Shown here in pieces: positions 12,677 through 24,152 of a DNA stretch of 64,000 nt. Numbering within the stretch: the stretch's first letter is position 1; every line of letters starts with the position of its first letter. The position numbers and the translations under genes were made by a program. The notes under the pieces were generated by a model. The model had not been told where the DNA came from. It saw only the letters and a program-made list of their open reading frames with translations, and searched no databases. Source of the DNA: Daphnia carinata (Eukaryota > Arthropoda > Branchiopoda > Diplostraca > Daphniidae); assembly GCF_022539665.2 (NCBI RefSeq), contig NC_081338.1, positions 3,471,679-3,535,678 of the forward strand, read 5' to 3'.

Positions 12677-15472
12677 ATAATAATAGAATGCTTACAGATA
12701 AACTATAAACCAATGGAAACAATGCTTACCACCAAAGGTTCCAAAAACAAATAATGCAAAGAAAAAAAAAAGATAGTTGATAAATGTAATGTGTGTTCAC
12801 ACATTACATTTAAAACAAATTACACAGAAAACAAATTTTGCAAAAAATATTTTGTAAAAAAAAATTTATTGACAATTCTCTGCACATTACAATTATTTTT
12901 GCAACTTTAAAAAGGCATAATAGCCCTTTCAAAAGTTGCCGTCAACCCAGGCAGGGGGAGACACTGCCTTGTTGACCCACCGGGGAGATTACCCGGTGAT
13001 TGGCTAAGAGAAGCCGGAAGAAGAGCCGAAGATTTGGAACATTTTTACTGGAGCGATTAACCTTTAGTTCGGATTTGTGGGTAGCCACGTCGCCCTCCGT
13101 GAACACATCATCGGACTAAGCGGCACCCCACGTCCCCTTTCCGGCCAGAGCCCTCCAAACCTCGGTATATGTTATTTTTATATATACCGTACAGTAGGGG
13201 CATGACCCCCTACGGGCTTATTACGAGTCAAGGGGAAACGGGGCTACGGAAAGGAAGGGAGCCCAGATATGCACTTCAATTTTTTAAATATAAAATACCG
13301 TCTCGGGAGTCCGAATGAAGTATAGAAATGTCATGTCATCGATCTAATCATTGCAATTCATTCAGTGTCTTGCCCCAACCAAGAATCTTTTCAGATCCAA
13401 TGTTACTATTAACCTATACTGAGGAAAGAAAAACAACACCATTAAGCATCTCAATTGTTGCTCATGTGACTTACATGACTCATAGATTCAACTTCTGGCA
13501 GAAGCTTGGGAAAGGCCATACAAATTGCAGATGAAAATCATTGTATAAGGCTCTTGAATGATAAAATAGCACCCGTAGAATGTTATATTGTTAATAGTAG
13601 TGTTCCCAGTATGCTGAAAATCCTTTCCTATTGGATAATTTTTTTTTAGTAAATTAGACATGGTTGGCAAAAAAGAGGAGAAATACTATGTCATAAATTC
13701 AAAAATTTTTCAAGAAAATTCCTTTCATACCTAAAGAGTCCATGTATGATGTTCATCACTGCAATGCCAGCAAAGTGAAACATCTTTAGGGCCATTTAAG
13801 TCCCCAGCTTCACCAACCCTCTGAATGTAAAGGACAAGTTGTTCTTTAGCAAGAGAAGCAGAATTATTTGAGGCTTCTAGCTGTGACAGAACTATAAAGG
13901 ATTGCTGTTACACAGGATTCATTCACACAAGATGGTACTTCTCATTAGACAATTTGCATACTCTTATTACTTTACCTCATATCTTAATGGTAATGCAATT
14001 TCAGTGTTTTTTCAACTGTAGGCTTACTCTTCCATCCTGTAACACTTCCAGACTTGACTTGATCCCCCGCTAAAATTCTGCGAATGCAAAATAATAGGAT
14101 TAAAAATACTTTATCGATAGACAAAAAACCGAAAAGTACCTAATCCATGTTTTATGCTGAACTCGTGCCATTTTGAGCGCCACGAATACCGGAAATGAAT
14201 TGATCCAACGCCTAGTGCTCTAATTGGTCAAAAAGTATTAGTAAGGCAAAAAATACTTAAAGATTATAAAAACTGTAAAATCGCCGTGACAAAAATGCCT
14301 TCTCCATAAAATGTACGTCACTATGATTAACTCAATCTTCAACAATAAACGGAAGCCGAATGAAAAGCGATGACTTACATAAATTTTTTCTACAGAAAGG
14401 AAAATCACTCCACCCTTTCAAATCAACAGTTTAGCCCATCCCCCGCCCCAAATGACAAACAAACGCAAAATTTTTAGCCACGGTTATACAATTGTTTGAT
14501 ATCGTACATGCTTCTTGCAATAATCACGCCGTGTGAGCATTACTGAAGAATCGAAGCAATCGAAAAAGAAAGCTTATAACTATCCTTCCTTATCAACTTC
14601 GCCAATTTGTCACTTTATTTACGTCACAATTTGGGTATTGATAAAAAGGGAATAGTATCATTAATGAACCTAGACATTTATCTAAATGCAAAAGTACGGC
14701 AAAAAAAATTTCAGGTATTTAATGTTAACATATGCAGCAACCATCCTACAGCTACTAGTTAGTTAAGCAGCAAAATTATCTATCAATCCTACAATTGTTT
14801 TTCTATCAAAGACTGGCTAATTTAATTAAGTTTTGCAAAATAATTATCTGGGGTTAGTTAAATAGTGTTCCAACAATGCGAAGAAATCTACTGGAACACA
14901 TTTGAGCATCTACGGAGATGCTCATTTGTCATTTGTTTGGGAACAACTCTTATGACAAGATGAGAAAATGTTACCAGAAAATTCTATCACAATCACACAA
15001 CTATGTTTGAAACCAAATACTTATCTAGTAACATGTGATGCATGTACCAGTAGAGAAAACCCTGCAACTAACGGTCCTGAATGGAAATTTGGGAGTAGCT
15101 GTTTCCGATGTTCACCCTGTTTTCAGATTTACCTATGAGACATGAAACATGACTTGTTTCAATTGAAAATCAATTTACTATTATATGACTTGGCACTAGG
15201 CAAACCTATTTAATCATGTGCAGAGCATGGTATTTGATGTTTCAATTGGTTCGGCGTGGCAGGTCTGGTGGCTGAGTTACTTTCACGTGAGACTTTATAT
15301 CTACGTTTTTACTTCAGTGTGTAAATTCTTGCGAGTATACATAAGCCAAACAGATATAGATTTAAGTGCATAAATGAACTTCAACAACTTTAATAATAAT
15401 ATTACCTGATATGACGACACGATCTCCTAACCTTTAACACACGCCGTCAGAGAGGGAAGTCGAATGGGAATA

Positions 15473-15515
15473 CCATCGCCCCCTGGTGTAAGGCTGTTGC
15501 CAGCACCACCTAGTG
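15473..15515 (-). promoter_or_regulatory. Pair of CTCF-like motifs, right arm
   Basis: This is the mirror of the left-arm pair: the CCAGGGGGCGATGG-type site is at 15473-15488 and the CACTAGGTGGTG-type site at 15504-15515, both on the minus strand. Confidence 0.45.
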
Positions 15516-16440
15516 TCGCAAATGGTAACGGAGAATTAAGGCATTTAGTGGACTGGTACCTTTCATTAGGTAGGTCGAATCTGAAGCTTATCCTAGCTCT
15601 CTAATATGTTCAACTAAAACGTTTAATCAACTCAAAGGATTTAAAATGTAATTTTTGTGATGTAAAGACTATCATCTAAAATCCGAGAATACATAGATAA
15701 CATGAAGAGTGAGTAATACTTACGTTTTCTTCATAAGTTCAGGTTCACAATACTGTCTCTAACCGTTACGTATTTCTACTTTAAATCTTTATTGTCGTTT
15801 GTTTCTCAAACTTGTGATAAATAACGAGCTACCTGTTCAATGGTAAACATGAAGAAAGGTCAGCTTAGAACAGGACATAGGAGGGTTTCCCAAAAGTCCG
15901 CAACGAACGCGACGAGTAATGTGGCCCATATCTGTACTCAATCTTGTTCTTTTGTTTTTTACATTTATATAAAAAACTATGAGTCCAATGCAAAAAAATA
16001 ATTTGATATTCGTCCTTTTCGCCAAAATCTGAATTGGAATCACTTATTTTTAAATAAAACTAGAATTTTGCCAAAAATAAAAAAGTGGGAAGGCTAGCCT
16101 TCTCATTTTCGTCAAAATCCGTAAAAAACGACATTCCTTGGAATTTAATAAAAAAAACCACCCTTAATACTCAGAATAAAATGTTGATTCCGAAAATGCA
16201 AATCATTTTCTTGTTAGATCAGCTGTTTTTGAAATAATTGAAACCAAAGTATTGTTCGTACAACAATTTTGTTCATAGTTTTCTACCATTATGTTGAAAG
16301 TTATATTTGTCTTCAAAAGTCTATTTGACATACGATAGCGATTCAAGTCATTCAAATATGCGAGGGAAAATTAATTCATAGCTTTAAAAAGCACTTTTGC
16401 AAAAGTGTGGTAATGTTATATTATAACAAGAGAAACGTCC

Positions 16441-16512
16441 GGGCTCGACCGGGATTTGAACCCGGGACCTCTCGCACCCAAAGCGAGAATCATACCCCTA
16501 GACCATCGAGCC
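16441..16512 (-). tRNA. tRNA-Pro (anticodon UGG), right palindrome arm
   Basis: This is the exact reverse complement of the left-arm gene over all 72 bases, including the TGG anticodon and both internal promoter boxes. The two tRNA genes point towards each other across about 8 kb. Confidence 0.97.
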
Positions 16513-17769
16513 GATAATTTAATATTTTAAATCTTTTTATATCAGGTGGAAAATTATTCGTTAAGCCTACAATCTTTGGTTACCAATATTAAACTTTTCT
16601 ACTCGTGAACTGATATGTTTAGGAGCCCAACATGCTTCCCAAATCCCTTTCAGGAAACTGAAATTGTTAGGTTATTCATAACACTAAAATACCTTTAAGG
16701 AAATACTGATTTAGTAGTCAGAATATGTGGACATCATACTGGGGAAGCATACTGAATGGAATTTTTGGAGTGCTCCACTAGATTTGTTGTGAGTACCCTG
16801 GTGTTCCAAAACATGACAAATGCCGGAGCATACTGAATAAAATAAATAACATTCTAAGAGCATTCTGAGAAATAAATTTTGCATTCATTAATCAATTCAA
16901 GTAGACACCATGCAGCTTGAAATGAAAAATTTTAATAATAGACTCCACAGAGAGCTAAAGTTTTGCGATCACTATGTTACTAACAGATAATCAACAAATT
17001 TGTGAATGCATGATAGATTACCTTTGACACAGTTGAACACATGAACATTGGCTAGGTTGCAAACAATTTTAAACTAAATAACACTTCAATGACAAAAAAA
17101 TAACAGAATCAAAATTTTGGAAAATTGCATAGCAGAAAGTCAGTTTACCTTGTTGGAAGATTGTTTCTATGTTGTCTGAATTCCTGGTTTCTCCTGTTGC
17201 GGTCGTACAGGTTTTGCTGTAACAAATTTTTTTTCTTCCATGGCAGAAAGCAACTGACTAACAAACCAGCATCCACTCATTTTGAAACTGTAAGTATTTC
17301 TCTGTGACAAAGACATGCTATTTTAAACATTTTCTACTTGATCAATATTAGATTATGTACCTTCTTTAGTAGAATCTTTTACTGCTCCTATTCGCACAAC
17401 TCTCGAAAAGTCCATTCGCAAATCAACCGTTTTCTTGGCATCCAGCTTTCCACTGCCATTATTCGTGAAAATTCAAATAAAATAATGGGTAGTTAGCAAT
17501 CAACGACGGCCTTAAGACAATTGTTGCTTGCCACGAGACAGGTGAAACCATACTTCTTGAAGAGAGTTCGCGGCCTCCATTAACAAGTTTCACATGCCCG
17601 CCATCTAGTGACGAAAAAACCATACGTTCAATTGAACGCCATCTCTGGGGCTTAATATGCGTAACTTAAGTTGTTTTGAAGGCGTTACTACTACCGTTAT
17701 ACTTCATGTTACAGCCTTATAAAGTGTGTCTAAATCAGCCAAAACCACATTGTTTATTTATATTAGATT

Positions 17770-18680
17770 ATTAGGTTATTCATAACACTAATTACCTTGA
17801 AGGAAATACGTCGGAATATGTGGACAGCATACTGGGGAACCATACTGAATGGAATTTTTGGAGTGCTCCACTAGATTTGTTGTGAGTACCCTGGTGTTCC
17901 AAAACATGACAAATGCCGGAGCATACTGAATAAAATAAATAACATTCTAAGAGTATTCTGAGAAATAAATTTTGCATTCATTACTCAATTCAAGTAGACA
18001 CCATGCAGCTTAAAATGAAAAATCGAAGTAACACAGACTCCACAGAGAGCTAAAGTTTTTCCACCAGTATGTTACTAAAAGATCAACAAACTTGACAAAT
18101 GCATGACAGATTTACCTTTGACACAGTCAAACACATTCATATAGGCTAGACAGCAAACAAATTTCAAGCTAAAGAACAGGTCTATGACGACAAAAAATAC
18201 TTGGAAAATGCAAAGCAGAAAATCAGTTTACCTTGTTGAAAGATTGTTGCTATCTTGTCTGAATTCCAGGTTTCTCCTGTTACAACCATACAGGTTTTGC
18301 TATTACTTTTTTTTTTGTTCTTCCATAGTAGAAAGCAACAACCTAGCAAACAGCAAGCAACAAACACAGATTAGTTTAAACATTTGCTACTTAATCGACA
18401 ACACTAGATTATGTATCTTCTTTAGCAGAATCTTTTATTTCTCCTATTCGCACAATTCTCGAAAGTCCATTCGCAAATCAACCGTTTTCTTGGCATCCTG
18501 CTTTCAATGCCATTATTCGTGAAAATTCAAATAAAATAATGGGTAGTTAGCAAACAAACTACGGCCTTAAATTAATTGTTGCTTACCACGAGACGAGTGA
18601 AACCATACCCATGAGGATAGCTGACGCCCGCCATTCATAAGTTCCCCTTACTAGCCATCTAGTGATACGAAAAACATACT
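17770..18680. repeat. Third, diverged copy of the outer palindrome arm (direct repeat of about 16670-17615)
   Basis: The segment restates the order of 16670-17615: the GGTTATTCATAACACTAA start, the GGAATATGTGGACA block, the CATACTGAATGGAATTTTTGG block, the CAGAAA.TCAGTTTACCTTGTTG block and the CCATCTAGTG end. There are many substitutions and indels. A short frame at 18184-18522 here and the frames at 17125-17307 and 7484-7666 are the same repeat sequence, not genes. Confidence 0.88.
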
Positions 18681-19568
18681 AGAAACTTGCAATCCAGGGT
18701 AAAGTTGCTTAATGTTTCCTAACTGAGAAATACAAAAAGGGATAGCACGAAACCGATTGCAGATGCTATTTCAGCCACATGATTTCAATTTGGGTGCTGC
18801 TATTTCCCTTGCCGTAGTAATAATTAATATGCAAAGCATAATTGTATAAACGTAATACAGCACAAATATTTCTGCAAGAAAAATGTAAAACTGAGAAAAG
18901 CTACAAGAAAAAACAGCACACCTTCATGAGACGTACGCAATTAATAAATCAATAACACATCTGGCGACCATACCATTATGAAATATACAAGTTGATGTAT
19001 GATTGACCAAACAAATAACCAACCACCCTTGCCTGTGGTTGTAACACAATCTCACAGAATTTTTTCAAAATTGATCAAAATAATACAGATTTTTATCTAT
19101 GTCTCATAACACACAGATTATACTGCTGGATGGACAGAAGTCACTACTTTCACCGAACACCTCACCTGTGATATTACATAATGCAAATATCTTAACTATT
19201 GTGGTATAAGCTATGGTATACCTTCTCTTCCCTATTTAAGTTCCACTTTGATGAAGGAAGCTGTAAAAATAGTTGCTGGGAAACCTTATACTGCCATGAA
19301 GTATGGAGTGTTTTACAACAACATAGCAGGTGATTTTTTCAGCAGTACTGTTTTTCTACAATAAACTATACAAACCAAACATATATGTTCACCAACACGC
19401 TCCAAAATCATGTTGCTTTTTAATCCATCCAAATTGCGACGATAACCATGGATTTGTTACTCACGTGCAGTTGGCACTCAATGGTATTAGATAAAGTAAA
19501 CTACCTTAATTGCCTTCATTTTTGCTTTTCTTATTAACAGAAAATCTTCCTCATTTTTTTTTTTTTAC
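18681..19568. other. Intergenic, nothing recognised
   Basis: AT-rich sequence between the repeat copy and a candidate small coding exon. A possible minus-strand open segment near 19,245-19,340 has a good acceptor but could not be joined in phase to anything. Confidence 0.5.
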
Positions 19569-19688
19569 TTCGAGTGTACCACTGGCAGTGACTGGGACCC
19601 TCACAAGCTCTTTCTTTACTTCGATCAGTTTCATCGACCCACTAGCAGACCCACTACCTGCCATAGCAGACGACCCACTACCTGCCAT
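19569..19688 (-). CDS. Possible first exon of an unidentified gene
   Basis: From an ATG at 19688 a minus-strand frame encodes forty residues: a duplicated Met-Ala-Gly-Ser-Gly-Ser stretch, then a charged segment (MKLIEVKKELVRVPVTASG). It could end at a GTAAAA donor beside 19569. Beyond that is a run of thirteen A, after which another frame encodes EEDFLLIRKAKMKAIK before a second donor. So either the intron is here or the A-run causes an apparent frameshift. The plus-strand frame over the same bases is low in complexity. I do not recognise the product and cannot complete the gene. Confidence 0.3.
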
Positions 19689-20154
19689 AGCAAATTTTTA
19701 GCGGCTTCAGCGACATCTAACGACCAAAAAGTAAGACTTCTTCAGAAATATATTTGAGCCAATGCCAATTACGACACAGTCCGCAACTTCCCTCCTGCGG
19801 TTATAAAACCATAAAACATCTGTTACACGCCGAAATTGTTTGTTTTGCCACCTTGTGCAAGTTGGACTGGCAAACACCATGGCCATCAATGTCATTCACA
19901 CATTGGTATTATTTGCTAAAATAAGGTTTTGGTCGAAAATCCCTATTCACTGTATTTTTATCTCCAGATGTGTTCGCATAGTGCTTTAACAAATAAAAGT
20001 GGACGCCAACTGCACTTCCATTGAAATTGCAATAATGACGTCTTTGTGGGCAAAATCATATTTGCAGATATTATAATTTTTTTGAACGTGGCTATACTAT
20101 GTAGCCAAAACACTTGTAGGCAACAAGAAAGAAAAAATTTTACCGTTTTATAGG

Positions 20155-20162
20155 TATAAAAG
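20155..20162 (+). promoter_or_regulatory. TATA box of the plus-strand modular gene
   Basis: TATAAAAG lies 97 bp upstream of the start codon, consistent with transcription starting near 20,185-20,190. Confidence 0.65.
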
Positions 20163-20258
20163 ACTCTGCAACGACGCATTAGCGGACACAATTTTTTGGC
20201 TCTCAAGCCGATATCTTACAAGCTAATAAGCTCACCGTTGCTGTTCGCTTTATTAAAC

Positions 20259-21344
20259 ATGTTCCGCTTTTGCTTCTTGTTACTAATATGTTGCAGCTTC
20301 ATTGCTGCATCAGAGGAGGTAAATATATATCAATATTTCTAATAAAACGCTTCCTTAAAGTGAAAATCACACTCGCATTTAATATTCTGTACATCGTGAC
20401 AGATTCTCGACAGGCAAACGACGTACACTTGCGTTGGAACATCACCCGTTATTTTAACTAACCCTGATGGAACCAAAACATGTTCTACTTTCTTCGGAAC
20501 CGCTTCCACGGGCTATCCCATTTATAAGGTAATCCTATTGCATCATAGGTTGTAATTTTCATCCAGCTTTCGAACTCTTTATGATCTTTTTTTCCTAAAT
20601 TGTGTAGAACATTCATATGACTACCGGCGTCGTTTCTTATGTAGTCCAAACCGGAGTCAATTCTAGTGGTCAGCCTATATATAGTCCTAGCAACCAATAC
20701 GGACAACTGTTGAGCACGACCAGCACCACTCTAGCTCCCACGACCTGTGCAGGAACGATCGTTCCCAATATCGACGGAACCAGGTCGTGTTCAGTTAAAA
20801 TCGGTGTAACAGCCAGCGGTTTACCCATATATAAGGTATGCAAATGAAGCGCTTAAAAGATAAGATTCAACCAACTTCTGCCTTGCTGGCATCCATCATG
20901 CACTTTATTTGGATTATACCACAGGTTACCCACATGACTACTGGCGCTGTTTCGTACATGGTACAGACTGGTACAAGCTCAACCGGCCAACCCATTTACA
21001 GCCCGAGTAATCAGTCAGGACAGCTGTTGACACCTACGGCTTCCTGCTCCGGCACTTTGGTCACCAACAATGATGGGTCGAGATCTTGCGTCGTTAGAAC
21101 TGGAACATGTTCAACTGGCTATCCGATTTATCAGGTAACAATCAACCTTTCCCCTCCGACATATCTGCATGTTAGCATGTTGTTTCTGGACCGCTGTCGG
21201 ATTTTTATTGAAATTCAAACTTGTTTACAGGTGACGAACGTTAACACGCAGGTGGTAACTTACGTCTCGCAAACTGGCGTGTCCTCCACTGGCCAAGCGG
21301 TTATGACCGTTACGAACCAATATTGTCAGCCATTGGCTGGTTAA
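20259..21344 (+). CDS. Secreted modular repeat protein, 245 aa (unrecognised family)
   Basis: Five exons: 20259-20318, 20403-20528, 20608-20835, 20925-21134 and 21231-21344, all introns in phase 0. Exon 1 is a 20-residue signal peptide (MFRFCFLLLICCSFIAASEE). The other exons each encode one or both halves of a module: a TTGVVSYVVQTG-x-SSxGQPIYS half and a CxGTxVxNxDGxRSC...GYPIY half, so cysteines come in pairs. The last exon ends shortly after a half module (TNQYCQPLAG). No catalytic motif is visible. The minus-strand gene at 22127-23736 is a paralogue in convergent orientation with the same exon logic. A structural, extracellular role (matrix, egg or cuticle secretion) is a guess from the signal peptide and repeats only. 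Confidence 0.85.
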
Positions 21345-22126
21345 AGTTGTCCATGAAAAGCTGTTTCACGCCAATCTGTCGATTAATACGGTGTGGCAAT
21401 GTTTGAAATTTGAAATCACATAAAAAATGAAAAATACAAAAATTTAATGCAGATTAATTACATCCCTTGTCGTCTTTGTTTAAATTTACGCTCTATAATT
21501 TACGTGATACACAAACGATCCCGGAGTTTGTCTCTCACTTATGACGCACAATGAAGTATGACTACTTTGCATAACAGGCCCCTATGTGTTCAACAGGGCA
21601 TTCTTTCAAATTTATTACATATAACAACAGCCATGATTAACAATAACCTAATATTAATATAATTTCATTATTCAGATAATTGCGTCCTTTCGTCAGTGCA
21701 TACGATATAAAACACCGTCAAATCCTTTGATTACTGGCTGATAGAGCTTTTTGCTTGCAGCGCTTCTAATTTTATAAGTAATATGTTTTTCTTTTCTGTT
21801 CTTTCCGTTTGTTGAGAAGACAAAGCAAGCCCTTAGAGAAACCCATAAATTCCTTTGCCCTATTCTACATTGAGACTCGGGCCAGCCAGTAAGCCTTGCA
21901 TTAGATTACATATGCTATAAAGAATTATTCACGAACCATGAATTGCTGCTTATTATCCCAGTGTATTTTTAAATCAATTGCATATTATTCAATTTAACAC
22001 TTTTGACAGAAAACCATAATATCAGTTTCATAGACAGTTGTACGCCAAAAAGCTCCATAAAGCTAAAGTTTTCCCCTTTCATTGCTGAGCATGGTCGTTG
22101 AATATTGGACGGTCACGGTCAGGTAT
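21345..22126. other. Spacer between the two convergent modular genes
   Basis: AT-rich 3' flanks of both genes; no coding potential seen. Confidence 0.6.
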
Positions 22127-23736
22127 TTAGTAGACGAAGGGATTGGGGACGGGGGCTGCGGTGGGCGCAGGAACTGGAGCAGCGGTTATGGGGGCAGGAG
22201 CAAGTGTTACGGGAGCAGCGGTGATGGGGGCAGCGGTGACAGGGGCAGCTGTGACCGGGGCAGCGGTGACAGGGGCAGCTGTGACCGGGGCAGCGGTGAC
22301 GGGAGCCGGAGCGGGAGCAAGGGAGCTAGTAGGGAAGTAAGGAGTGACGCTGTAGACTGGCTGGCCGGTTGAGCTAATGCCGGTCTGTTCAACGTAGCTG
22401 GTGACGCCGGTGTTCAAGTTGGTAACCTGGAAAACAATTGGAGTAACTCATTAGTGAACAAGATTTTACGAGTGAACAGTTTCTGGTTCATTACTTGGTA
22501 GATGGGGTATCCATTGACAGAGGTGCCAACTTGGGTGACGCACGATTTGGTGCCATCGCTGTTGGTGACCAATGTGCCAGAGCAAGAGAACGTAGTGTTA
22601 ACGGGGTAAGTACTGGTTGTGCTGTAAACAGGCTGGCCAGACGTGTTGGTACCGACTTGTTGTACGTAGCTGGTGACACCAGTGTTCAAATTGGTCACCT
22701 ATTTTGTTTACCGAGAGATAACGCAACGTATTTAAAACAAGCATCACTGCAGATAATAATGCCAGTTTACTTGGTAAATGGGGTAGCCGGTGTTAGATGT
22801 TCCGACTTGGGTGACGCAGGATCTGCTGCCATCGCTGTTCGTGACAATAGTGCCAGAGCAAGTGGTGGCAGAGGTGGTGGTTCCGCACTGGTAGGTAGAA
22901 GTAGTACTGTATACAGCCGTGCCGGTGGAGCTCACGCCAGTCTGTGTTACGTACGATGTAACACCTGTGTTCAAGTTAGTCACCTAATTGAACGAAGAAA
23001 TTAAACAAAAATTTAATTCATCTGTTTTTTTTTAAAGGAATAGATAGGTTCTTTACGGTGTAAATGGGGTAGCCCAGGCTAGAAACGCCAACTTGGGTTA
23101 CGCAGGATCGTGTGCCGTCGCTGTTGGTAACCAACGTTCCCGAGCAAGTGTTGACGTATGTGGTCATAGGGTAGGTGCTAGAAACGCTGTAGACGGGTTG
23201 GCCGTAAGCGTTGTAGCCCGTCTGTGTTACATACGAGGTGACTCCGGTGTTAAGGTTGGTCACCTATTTCAAACGCAAACGAAACAAAAAGGTTTTCATT
23301 GGATAATAAAGTCTGAATTCGTCTCGTAATGAACAATACATTCTCATTTGTATTTAGGAATTTCTTACTTTGTAGATGGGATAGCCAGTGCTGGAGACGC
23401 CGACTTGGACGACGCAGGATGTTGTTCCGTCAGCATTACGAACCAGAGTACCCGAGCAAGTGTATTGCCTCTCTTCAATTTCTCCCTTTGGAACAACATT
23501 CCACTGTAAAAAAATATACAAAGGATCCTCTGTTAACAATCAAACTGGGAAAGATAGCGTTTTACTCGACTGCAAGTGTTCTCGCAAATGCCCAGCACAT
23601 TTATTACAATTATGCATGAAAGTACCAACATCGTTTAGTTCAAGCACATAATTCTAATAGTAATTGAATTTACCTCTTCCGCGGTTGCGGCAATAACGCT
23701 GCAAGCGATCAATAGTAAGACACCGTAGCGGAACAT
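22127..23736 (-). CDS. Secreted modular repeat protein with Pro-Val-Thr-Ala tail, 373 aa (unrecognised family)
   Basis: Six exons, all phase 0: 23674-23736, 23369-23503, 23057-23263, 22771-22983, 22495-22698 and 22127-22426. Exon 1 is a signal peptide (MFRYGVLLLIACSVIAATAEE) clearly related to the convergent paralogue. Exon 2 holds one CSGT half module. Exons 3, 4 and 5 are near-equal full modules (69, 71 and 68 residues) of the form TNLNTGVTSYVxQxG...GxxVYS plus CSGTxVTNSDGxxSCVTQVGxS...GYPIY. Exon 6 starts as a module but runs into a low-complexity tail of APVTA repeats and ends VPNPFVY. Symmetric phase-0 exons explain growth by exon duplication. The product looks extracellular and structural; no known domain is recognised. 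Confidence 0.88.
22150..22320 (-). repeat. Minisatellite coding the APVTA repeat tail
   Basis: About 15-bp units (GCAGCGGTGACAGGG type, often doubled to 30 bp) lie in the last exon of the minus-strand modular gene. Open frames on the opposite strand here are shadows of this repeat. Confidence 0.85.
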
Positions 23737-23823
23737 TTTCTTTTGATTAGTCGTTTAAATCGGGAGTTGCTTCAGCTGAAACGAGCTAGACAGGCTTCTG
23801 GCATTTCGGAGATATTCGTGCGC

Positions 23824-23831
23824 ATTATATA
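23824..23831 (-). promoter_or_regulatory. TATA-like box of the minus-strand modular gene
   Basis: On the minus strand the sequence reads TATATAAT about 90 bp upstream of the start codon, the same spacing as in the convergent paralogue. Confidence 0.55.
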
Positions 23832-24152
23832 CGCTTACACTTTACGCTAGTTGAAAGGCAAATCGATTATTTGTGGTTGACCACCAAGGCTGTTTGCGAC
23901 AGGCATCGAGAACGGACATATGGCCCATAAATACATACCGTATCTTGTCGAATAAAGAAAGATGTCCGCGGTTGACCCAGTCGATTATAAACGAACGGAG
24001 GACGTTAGTGACGCACATTACTTATTCTTTATATATTTACAGCTGAAAAGAAAAAGAAGGTACTTGTTCAACCTGCATTGAATTCACACTTCCGCGGTTG
24101 GGAAGAAAAACAAATTTCCTAATTCATTTAGACCCACAAATTTTCACTGCAT

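Larger units (their letters stand above)
7040..17750. repeat. 10.7 kb near-perfect inverted repeat (palindrome), arms about 5.35 kb
   Basis: The left arm (7040-12389) is matched by the reverse complement of 12391-17750 with only scattered substitutions and small indels. Matching landmarks are the outer ends at 7040 and 17750, the tRNA genes at 8278 and 16512, a 68-codon open frame at 8751-8957 mirrored at 15837-16043, and the AT palindromes near 12,000 and 12,800. The two arms run nearly into each other: inner, more diverged inverted repeats continue to a centre near 12,390. Identity stops abruptly at both outer ends. High arm identity implies recent formation or continuing gene conversion. 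An assembly artefact cannot be excluded, but the scattered arm-specific differences argue against a simple mirrored misjoin. Confidence 0.93.

Noticed and set aside
7040-17750. Palindrome as a transposon with long terminal inverted repeats
   Set aside because: No transposase or integrase frame lies between the arms and no target-site duplication is visible at 7040 and 17750.
18184-18522. 112-codon frame in the third repeat copy
   Set aside because: It matches repeat sequence that is frame-broken in the arm copies (7484-7666 and 17125-17307), so it is a chance frame.
22082-22372. Glycine/serine-rich frames on the plus strand
   Set aside because: Antisense shadows of the APVTA tail of the minus-strand modular gene.
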